Origin: Erythrobacter cryptus DSM 12079
GTDB taxonomy: Bacteria; Pseudomonadota; Alphaproteobacteria; Sphingomonadales; Sphingomonadaceae
Assembly: GCF_000422985.1 (NCBI RefSeq)
Contig: NZ_KE383967.1
Location: 2,493 to 66,492 of the forward strand
Length of the DNA: 64,000 bases
Direction: 5' to 3'
This document shows positions 58,230-64,000 of this stretch, in pieces (within the stretch, counting starts at the first letter, position 1; every line of letters begins with the position of its first letter). The notes below the pieces were generated by a model. The model was given only the letters and a program-made list of their open reading frames with translations. It had not been told where the DNA came from and did no database searches. The position numbers were made by a program, and so were the translations under genes.

Positions 58230-58913
58230 TCAGAAGCGCCAGGCGAGGCCAGCGCTGATCACCCAGGGATCAAGCTTGTGCTCTGTCTCGATCGCAAGCG
58301 TGTTGCCGACCCGCCAGCGTGCGGTGGTGTCGATGAAATAGCGCTTCACATCAAGGCTGAGGCCAAGCCCCTTGTCCCCCACCGGCATGTCGATACCGGC
58401 CTGGAGCACCGCGCCCAGTTCGTCCGAAAGATCGGTGTCGGTGACGCCAAGCGGCAAGGTCGCCGCGCCGGGCTTGTCCTTGAGCCAGATGAACCAGGCT
58501 GCCCCGGCGCCGAGATAGGGCTTCGCCGCGCCAAGGTCGAAGTGAACCTTGGCCGTCACCGTTGCCGGCAGCAGCAGCGCGTCAGAGACCAGCTCGCTCC
58601 CGCGCGGCAGGCCCGCGGTGGCGGTGACATCGTGCTGGGTCACCCCGGCGATGGTTTCGAGCGAGACATTGTCGGTGAAGAAATATTCCACCGCGAGCGT
58701 CGGCACGACATTGTCATCGGCCTTGGTCTGGGTGGTGGCAGGCAGGCCGGGCAGGTTGACATTGATGTCGGTGATCTTGCCATCGGGCAGCACCGCGGTG
58801 CCAAGCAGCTTGATCTGGATATCGCCGGCGCGCCCCTCATCCGGGTTCTGGGCGAGCGCCGGGGTGGCGGCGAGCGCCAGGGCCGCGCCGCCGAGCATCA
58901 GCAGGGTCTTCAT
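58230..58913 (-). CDS. OmpW-family outer-membrane protein
   Basis: A 227-residue protein with signal peptide [22 protein letters not shown] and an eight-stranded barrel pattern. [24 protein letters not shown] strands, the periplasmic [12 protein letters not shown] turn, and the closing AGLAWRF with terminal Phe match OmpW. OmpW proteins form small hydrophobic channels and in E. coli respond to oxygen through FNR. AGAGGA precedes the ATG at 58913. An FNR-box-like site at 59011-59024 lies about 100 bp upstream, with the divergent Crp/Fnr gene beyond it. Confidence 0.88.
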   Translation of the reverse strand: MKTLLMLGGAALALAATPALAQNPDEGRAGDIQIKLLGTAVLPDGKITDINVNLPGLPATTQTKADDNVVPTLAVEYFFTDNVSLETIAGVTQHDVTATAGLPRGSELVSDALLLPATVTAKVHFDLGAAKPYLGAGAAWFIWLKDKPGAATLPLGVTDTDLSDELGAVLQAGIDMPVGDKGLGLSLDVKRYFIDTTARWRVGNTLAIETEHKLDPWVISAGLAWRF

Positions 58914-59010
58914 TCGTCCATCCTCTTTGGGCAGCAGTGGCCGCCCGTCGCGGCCCAGGGTGTTTGCTGCCTGTGGGCGGGCCGATAGCCTCTGGGCAAT
59001 GCCGCGCTCA

Positions 59011-59024
59011 TTGATCCGGGTCAA
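59011..59024. promoter_or_regulatory. FNR-box-like site between ompW and the Crp/Fnr gene
   Basis: TTGATCCGGGTCAA matches TTGAT-N4-ATCAA with one mismatch. Centred at about 59017, it would suit activation of ompW (transcript start near 58976) and lies about 37 bp before the regulator's own start, which would suit autoregulation. Confidence 0.65.
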
Positions 59025-59060
59025 AGACCGACACTCACCCATGGGCCATTGGCGCCCATC

Positions 59061-59858
59061 ATGGCGAGCATCAGCCCCCTTGCGACGCAGGCCGGATTCG
59101 GCGCCTTCTGCGAAGCCTTGCCGCCCGAAGCGCAGGCCAGCGCGGTGGCGGCGCGGCTCTGCGCAATCGGCACGCGGGTGGAGCTTGCCCGCGGCGAGCG
59201 GCTCGGCTGTGATCGGGAGGCCGATCGGCTGGTGTTCCTTGCCAGCGGCGCGGCCAAGCTGGTGGCACCGGTGGCAGAGCGCGCCACCACAGCCATGCCC
59301 GGTGGCCAGGTGCTCTCCTTCCACTTTGCCGGCGATCTGGTCGCGCTGCTGCGCTGCGAAGTCGGTGCTTGCGGGGGAAATCTTGGCCTCGTCGCTCTCA
59401 GTGCGAGCGCGCTGATCGTCTTTCCGGCCGAGCGCTTCCTCGATATCGCCCAGCAAGACCCGGCGGTGCTGCGCGCGGTGCTCACCCGTGCGCTGCAGGC
59501 GCTGCACCGCAGCCGCACGCGGGTGATGCAGATGGGACACAAGTCGGCCACAGCGCGGGTCGCCGATTTCCTCGTCACGATGGCCGATCGCCTCGCCGGC
59601 TGCACCGCCGGGCCGTGCTGCTTCACCCTGCCGATGAGCCGCCGCGACATCGGCGATGCGCTGGGCCTCACCATCGAGACGGTGAGCCGCCAGTTCACCG
59701 AGCTGCGCGAGGCAGGACTGGTGACGACCGAGGGGCGCGCCAAGGTGTGCCTTGCCGATGTCGCCGCGCTCACCCGGCTGGCGGGGCGTCCGGAGCCAGG
59801 TGCAAGACCGGGCCCACACAAACCGCCGATTTTTGATCTAGATCAACAACAGGGATGA
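59061..59858 (+). CDS. Crp/Fnr-family transcriptional regulator
   Basis: The 265-residue product has a cNMP-binding-like sensor domain (about 20-145) and a C-terminal HTH (about 190-225). The recognition helix reads LGLTIETVSRQF, which holds the E--SR triad of FNR that reads TTGAT. The N terminus lacks the FNR/FnrL cysteine set: Cys occurs at 17, 34, 50, 99 and 104, not as C-x2-3-C-x5-C, so a [4Fe-4S] cluster of the FNR type is unlikely. It may instead resemble FixK. I start at the ATG at 59061 because an earlier frame start is a TTG with no ribosome site. Its last codons contain the FNR box of ccoN. Confidence 0.88.
   Translation: MASISPLATQAGFGAFCEALPPEAQASAVAARLCAIGTRVELARGERLGCDREADRLVFLASGAAKLVAPVAERATTAMPGGQVLSFHFAGDLVALLRCEVGACGGNLGLVALSASALIVFPAERFLDIAQQDPAVLRAVLTRALQALHRSRTRVMQMGHKSATARVADFLVTMADRLAGCTAGPCCFTLPMSRRDIGDALGLTIETVSRQFTELREAGLVTTEGRAKVCLADVAALTRLAGRPEPGARPGPHKPPIFDLDQQQG
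59833..59846 (+). promoter_or_regulatory. Perfect FNR box upstream of ccoN
   Basis: TTGATCTAGATCAA is an exact match to the TTGAT-N4-ATCAA consensus and a perfect palindrome. It overlaps the codons for FDLDQ at the end of the Crp/Fnr gene and is centred 60 bp before the ccoN start. With the -41.5 arrangement typical of FNR activation, transcription would begin near 59881. Confidence 0.85.
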
Positions 59859-59899
59859 CGGGAGCTTGCTAAGGCAGGCCGACGGAAGGGACACACATC

Positions 59900-61567
59900 A
59901 TGGAAACAGTCGTCAAGCGGCTGGGGGTCTGGGCGCTCGTCCTGCTCGCAGCCATTTGTGCCATCGCGCTGACCCCGGATCGGGGCTTTGCCATCCACGC
60001 AGGCATCGTGGCGCTGGTCGCCGTGATCCTGATCATCGCCACGCTGGGCACCTATGACCCGCTGGCCAAAGCCCAGAGCATCTTCCGCATGCCTCCGGGG
60101 CCGAGCCGCTATGATGATGATGTGGTGCGCTGGGGCGTGATCGCCACCATGTTCTGGGGCCTTGCCGGCCTTTTGGTCGGGGTGGTGATCGCGGCGCAGC
60201 TGTCCTTTCCCTGGCTCAACCTTGAGCCCTATCTCAATTTCGGGCGGCTGCGCCCCCTGCACACCAGCGCAGTGATCTTTGCCTTTGGTGGCAATGCCCT
60301 GCTGGCGACTAGCTTCTATGTGGTGCAGCGCACCTGCCGCACCACGCTGGCGCTTCCCGGCCTCGCGCGCTTCGTGTTCTGGGGTTACCAGCTGTTCATC
60401 GTGCTGGCGGCCACTGGCTATCTGCTCGGCATCACCCAGTCCAGGGAATATGCCGAGCCGGAATGGTATGTCGATCTGTGGCTCACGATCGTGTGGGTCG
60501 CCTACCTTGCGGTCTATGTCGCCACGATCCTCAGGCGTCATGAACCGCATATCTACGTCGCCAACTGGTTCTATCTCGCCTTCATCATCACCATCGCCAT
60601 GCTGCACGTGGTCAACAACCTCGCGCTGCCGGTGAGCCTGCTGGGGGCCAAGAGCTATTCCGCCTTCGCGGGCGTGCAGGATGCGCTGACCCAGTGGTGG
60701 TATGGCCACAATGCGGTGGGTTTCTTCCTCACCGCCGGCTTCCTGGCGATGATGTATTACTTCGTGCCCAAGCAGGCGGGGCGCCCGGTCTATTCCTATC
60801 GCCTCTCGATCATCCACTTCTGGAGCCTGATCTTCCTCTACATCTGGGCCGGGCCGCATCACCTCCACTACACCGCCCTGCCCGATTGGGCGCAGACGCT
60901 CGGCATGGTGTTCTCGATCATGCTGTGGATGCCGAGCTGGGGGGGTATGATCAACGGGCTGATGACGCTGAACGGCGCCTGGGACAAGGTGCGCACCGAT
61001 CCGATCATCCGCATGATGGTGCTCGCCCTCGCCTTTTACGGGATGAGCACCTTTGAAGGGCCGATGCTCTCGATCAAGGCGGTCAATTCCCTGTCGCACT
61101 ACACCGACTGGACGATCGGCCACGTCCATTCCGGCGCGCTCGGCTGGAACGGGATGATCACCTTTGCCTGCCTCTATTACCTCACCCCGCGACTGTGGGG
61201 GCAGGCGCGGCTCTACAGCCTGCAGATGATCAACTGGCACTTCTGGCTCGCGACGCTGGGGATCGTGTTCTACGCCGCCAGCATGTGGGTGGCGGGGATC
61301 ACCCAGGGCCTGATGTGGCGCGAATATGGCGCCGATGGCTACCTCGTGAACAGCTTCGTCGATACCGTCGCCGCGCTCCACCCCATGTATGTGCTGCGCA
61401 TGGTGGGCGGGCTGCTCTACCTCGCCGGCGCTGCGATCATGGCCTTCAACCTCGCCATGACCATCGCCGGGCGCCAGCGCGACGAGGCGCCGCTGGGCGA
61501 GACGGCGCATGATGCCGCCGCCGACCGCCCGCTCCTGCCCCAACCTGCCGCCGAGCCCGCCGAATAG
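59900..61567 (+). CDS. ccoN: cbb3-type cytochrome c oxidase subunit I
   Basis: Catalytic heme-copper subunit (555 aa) for microaerobic respiration. Membrane-helix ligands are visible: the low-spin heme His in [16 protein letters not shown], the CuB/high-spin site region in [15 protein letters not shown] and [13 protein letters not shown], and the heme His in [15 protein letters not shown]. An extra N-terminal helix ([15 protein letters not shown], residues 9-23) precedes the core. First gene of the cco operon. Confidence 0.97.
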   Translation: METVVKRLGVWALVLLAAICAIALTPDRGFAIHAGIVALVAVILIIATLGTYDPLAKAQSIFRMPPGPSRYDDDVVRWGVIATMFWGLAGLLVGVVIAAQLSFPWLNLEPYLNFGRLRPLHTSAVIFAFGGNALLATSFYVVQRTCRTTLALPGLARFVFWGYQLFIVLAATGYLLGITQSREYAEPEWYVDLWLTIVWVAYLAVYVATILRRHEPHIYVANWFYLAFIITIAMLHVVNNLALPVSLLGAKSYSAFAGVQDALTQWWYGHNAVGFFLTAGFLAMMYYFVPKQAGRPVYSYRLSIIHFWSLIFLYIWAGPHHLHYTALPDWAQTLGMVFSIMLWMPSWGGMINGLMTLNGAWDKVRTDPIIRMMVLALAFYGMSTFEGPMLSIKAVNSLSHYTDWTIGHVHSGALGWNGMITFACLYYLTPRLWGQARLYSLQMINWHFWLATLGIVFYAASMWVAGITQGLMWREYGADGYLVNSFVDTVAALHPMYVLRMVGGLLYLAGAAIMAFNLAMTIAGRQRDEAPLGETAHDAAADRPLLPQPAAEPAE

Positions 61568-61591
61568 GCCCGGGCGCAAAGGAACGAGACA

Positions 61592-62359
61592 ATGTCCAAG
61601 AATGCCCCTCACTCCCAGGTGTTCGAGAGCCACAAGAAGCTTGAAAAGAACATCACCCTACTCTCCGTCGTCACGCTTCTGGTGGTGGCGGTGGGCGGGA
61701 TCGTGGAGATCGCGCCGCTGTTCTGGATCGACAACACCATCGAGAAGGTCGAAGGGATGCGCCCCTACAGCCCGCTCGAACTGGCCGGACGCGACATCTA
61801 CATCCGCGAAGGCTGCTATGTCTGCCACAGCCAGATGATCCGCCCGTTCCGCGACGAGGTCGAGCGCTACGGCCATTACAGCCTCGCCGCGGAATCGATG
61901 TATGATCACCCCTTCCAGTGGGGATCAAAGCGCACCGGGCCCGATCTTGCCCGGGTGGGCGGGCGCTATTCGGATGCCTGGCATGTCCAGCATTTGAAGG
62001 ACCCGCGCTCGGTGGTGCCCGAGAGCATCATGCCCTCCTACCGCTTCCTTGCCGAAACCCCGCTCAAGGTGCCCGATGTGGCCGCCAATCTCACAACCCT
62101 GCGGCGGCTCGGCGTGCCTTACAGCGATGCCGACATCGCCAAGGCCGAGGCCGATCTCATCGCCCAGGCCGATCCCGAGGCCGATGCCGGAGACCTCGCC
62201 GCCCGCTATCCCAAGGCACAGATCCGCGATTTCGATGGCGATCCGGCCCGCGTGACCGAGATGGATGCGCTGATCGCCTATCTCCAGATGCTCGGCACAC
62301 TCGTCGATGTGAACAGCGCCGCCGCGCAGGAAGTCCTCAGCAAGGAGCAGGGCCGGTGA
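61592..62359 (+). CDS. ccoO: cbb3-type cytochrome c oxidase subunit II (mono-heme c)
   Basis: A 255-residue subunit with one membrane helix (about 25-47) and a periplasmic c-type heme domain. The heme site is C75-Y-V-C78-H79 in [13 protein letters not shown], and the conserved [30 protein letters not shown] and IMPSYRFL (distal Met) follow. It overlaps ccoQ through GTGA. Confidence 0.97.
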   Translation: MSKNAPHSQVFESHKKLEKNITLLSVVTLLVVAVGGIVEIAPLFWIDNTIEKVEGMRPYSPLELAGRDIYIREGCYVCHSQMIRPFRDEVERYGHYSLAAESMYDHPFQWGSKRTGPDLARVGGRYSDAWHVQHLKDPRSVVPESIMPSYRFLAETPLKVPDVAANLTTLRRLGVPYSDADIAKAEADLIAQADPEADAGDLAARYPKAQIRDFDGDPARVTEMDALIAYLQMLGTLVDVNSAAAQEVLSKEQGR

Positions 62360-62529
62360 GCCTCTACGAAACCTTGCGCCACTTTGCCGACAGCTACGGC
62401 CTTGCCGCGATGGTGGCGCTCTATCTGGCCTTGTGCCTGTGGCCCTTCCGCCCCGGCGCAAAGACCCATGTGGACGCAGCGAAGAATCTGATTTTCAAGG
62501 ATGAAAACCATGGCCAACAAGCGGATTGA
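62356..62529 (+). CDS. ccoQ: cbb3-type oxidase small subunit CcoQ/FixQ
   Basis: A 57-residue protein read from GTG at 62356, which overlaps the ccoO stop. It has one membrane helix ([18 protein letters not shown]) and a short polar tail with [16 protein letters not shown], the usual CcoQ form. It stabilises the complex. Its 3' end overlaps ccoP by 20 bp. Confidence 0.93.
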   Translation: MSLYETLRHFADSYGLAAMVALYLALCLWPFRPGAKTHVDAAKNLIFKDENHGQQAD

Positions 62530-63448
62530 CGCGCCCACCGGGACCGAATTCGTCGGGCATGAATGGGACGGGATCGAGGAGCTCAACACCCCGCTGCCGC
62601 GTTGGTGGCTGTGGACCTTTTATGCCACGATCATCTTCAGCCTCATCTATGTGGTGCTCTATCCGGCCTGGCCGCTGATCGACCGCGCCACCGCGGGCAC
62701 GCTCGGCTGGTCGAGCCGCGGTGCGCTCGCCAAGGAACTTGCCGCAGCCGAAGCCGCACGTCAGGGCACCTTTCAGCAGATTGCCGCCACCCCGATCGAG
62801 GCGCTGCCAGCGCGCCCCGAACTGATGCAGGCCGCGATTGCCGGCGGGGCGGCGGCCTTCAAGGTCAATTGCGTCCAGTGCCACGGTGCGGGCGCGGCGG
62901 GATACCAGGAACACGGCTATCCCAACCTCAATGATGATGACTGGATCTGGGGCGGCACCCTGCCCGAGATCGAATATACCATCACCCATGGCATCCGCTG
63001 GGAGGCCGATGAGGCCACAAGGGTCAACTTCATGCCCGCCTTTGCCGGGGTGCTCGATGCCGGGCAGGTGGGCGCGGTGGCGCGCCACGTGCTTTCGCTC
63101 TCGGGCAAGGCGAGGCCCAGCCCGGCGGGCGCGCAGGTCTTTGCCGACAACTGCGCCGCCTGCCACGGCGCGGGCGGCGAGGGCAACCCGGCGATGGGCG
63201 CGCCTGCGCTCAATGATGCGATCTGGCTCTATGGCAGCAGCGAGGCCGCGGTGCGCCAGCAGATCCTCGGCCCGCGCCACGGGGTGATGCCGGCCTGGCA
63301 GGGGCGGCTCGATCCGGTGACGATCAAGATGCTCGCCGCCTATGTCTTCTCGCGCGGCGGTGGCCAGCAGGCCCCGGCTGCCAGCCCTGCTACGGCCACC
63401 AGCGCTGCGGCCGACACCCCTGCCAGAAAGGCCAACCCTGATGGCTGA
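62510..63448 (+). CDS. ccoP: cbb3-type cytochrome c oxidase subunit III (di-heme c)
   Basis: A 312-residue protein with one N-terminal membrane helix (WWLWTFYATIIFSLIYVVLY) and two c-type heme domains: C121-V-Q-C124-H125 and C215-A-A-C218-H219. Each has a distal Met context (NFMPAF, GVMPAW). I prefer the ATG at 62510, which has AAGG 9 bases upstream; the ATG at 62501 directly abuts it. The C-terminal 35 residues are Ala/Pro/Thr-rich. Confidence 0.96.
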   Translation: MANKRIDAPTGTEFVGHEWDGIEELNTPLPRWWLWTFYATIIFSLIYVVLYPAWPLIDRATAGTLGWSSRGALAKELAAAEAARQGTFQQIAATPIEALPARPELMQAAIAGGAAAFKVNCVQCHGAGAAGYQEHGYPNLNDDDWIWGGTLPEIEYTITHGIRWEADEATRVNFMPAFAGVLDAGQVGAVARHVLSLSGKARPSPAGAQVFADNCAACHGAGGEGNPAMGAPALNDAIWLYGSSEAAVRQQILGPRHGVMPAWQGRLDPVTIKMLAAYVFSRGGGQQAPAASPATATSAAADTPARKANPDG

Positions 63449-64000
63449 AGCCGACGAGATCGCCCGCCCCGCCCCGCCCGCTCAGCCTTCCGGGCAGGCC
63501 GAACCCGGCCCTTCGCAAAGGGACTGGGCGGGCGCGCTCGGCCCGTCCGCCGCGCCCGGCGCTGATGGGCAGGCCGAGGTCGGCTTCATGGGCAGCGCGC
63601 TCTATGAAAAGGGTAAGACCGTCCACAACAAGCGCATCGACGGGCCGTTTCGCCGCTTCAAATGGCTGGTGATGCTGGTGACGCTGACGATCTACTACGT
63701 CACCCCCTGGATCCGCTGGGATCGCGGCCCCTATGCCCCCGATCAGGCGGTGCTGGTCGATCTTGCCCACCGGCGCTTTTACATGTTCGATATCGAGATC
63801 TGGCCGCACGAGTTCTATTTCGTCGCCGGGCTGCTGATCATGGCTGGGATCGGCCTGTTCCTCGTCACCTCGGCGGTGGGGCGGGCCTGGTGCGGCTATG
63901 CCTGCCCGCAGACGGTGTGGACCGATCTGTTCCAGCACATCGACCGCCTCTTCGATGGCGATCGCAACGCCAGGATCAGGCTCGACAAAGCGCCGTGGAC
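63441..64000 (+). CDS. ccoG: Cytochrome c oxidase accessory protein CcoG/FixG, N-terminal part
   Basis: The gene runs off the right edge; 186 codons are visible. It starts within the ccoP stop (8 bp overlap). A Pro/Ala-rich leader of about 50 residues is followed by LYEKGKTVHNKRIDGPFRRFKW, membrane helices, and WCGYACPQTVWTDLFQHID, the FixG/CcoG signature with its polyferredoxin-type cysteines beginning. CcoG is a membrane iron-sulfur protein needed for copper handling in cbb3 maturation. ccoH, ccoI and ccoS probably follow outside the window. Confidence 0.94.
   Translation, partial: MAEADEIARPAPPAQPSGQAEPGPSQRDWAGALGPSAAPGADGQAEVGFMGSALYEKGKTVHNKRIDGPFRRFKWLVMLVTLTIYYVTPWIRWDRGPYAPDQAVLVDLAHRRFYMFDIEIWPHEFYFVAGLLIMAGIGLFLVTSAVGRAWCGYACPQTVWTDLFQHIDRLFDGDRNARIRLDKAPW

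Overview
The window is a chromosomal segment of a GC-rich alphaproteobacterium. The best fit is Sphingomonadales, probably an Erythrobacter/Porphyrobacter relative. I infer this from the gene order (argS-SPOR-nagZ-scpAB-tatABC; bpt-tamA-tamB; ispH-thrB-rnhA; cpaABCDE-tadBC; fnr-ccoNOQP-ccoG), the large TonB-dependent receptor, and Ala/Pro-rich, high-GC coding throughout. I see no prophage, insertion sequence, CRISPR array, rRNA or tRNA. Coding density is very high: no stretch without a gene exceeds about 300 bases, and many neighbours overlap through ATGA or GTGA junctions.

Layout. 1-960 is the C-terminal end of a trimeric autotransporter adhesin, followed by a strong terminator. 1155-4506 holds a small exported protein, an HTH regulator/membrane protein pair with likely operators, and an exported HExxH metallopeptidase-like TPR protein. 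4731-12835 carries a GH24 lysozyme and, on the minus strand, bpt, tamA and tamB. 13045-16142 has ilvA and an exported amidohydrolase. 16143-22753 is a long minus-strand operon running argS, SPOR protein, nagZ, scpA, scpB, tatA, tatB, tatC. 22902-26377 has a lipoprotein, the housekeeping trio ispH-thrB-rnhA, and a 58-residue YegP-like protein. 26441-28563 has an FAD oxidoreductase and an alpha/beta hydrolase. 28672-36129 is a Flp/tad pilus cluster (cpaA, B, C, D, E, tadB, tadC) that lacks the motor ATPase gene cpaF.

36173-39713 is a minus-strand acyl-CoA degradation cluster (thiolase, SDR, enoyl-CoA hydratase, MarR regulator). 40006-45435 has a TonB receptor facing a TPR plus 2OG-Fe(II) oxygenase-like protein and a small exported protein. 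45477-48053 is clpB with a heat-shock-type promoter. 48281-53374 has a penicillin-acylase-family hydrolase and an M16 peptidase. 53497-58092 has a small beta-rich protein, a META-type lipoprotein, an MFS transporter and acsA. 58230 to the end is an oxygen-response module: an OmpW-family porin, a divergent Crp/Fnr regulator, and ccoNOQP-ccoG for the cbb3 oxidase. An exact FNR box lies before ccoN and a near-exact one lies between ompW and the regulator.

The strongest points for a second look are the cpaF-less pilus locus, the 34-bp perfect in-frame direct repeat inside tamB, the triple palindrome controlling the HTH/membrane pair, the Fnr-type regulator that lacks the FNR cysteine cluster yet sits among FNR boxes, and the TPR/2OG-oxygenase beside the TonB receptor. 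I did not find a multi-gene system that I could defend as wholly undescribed.
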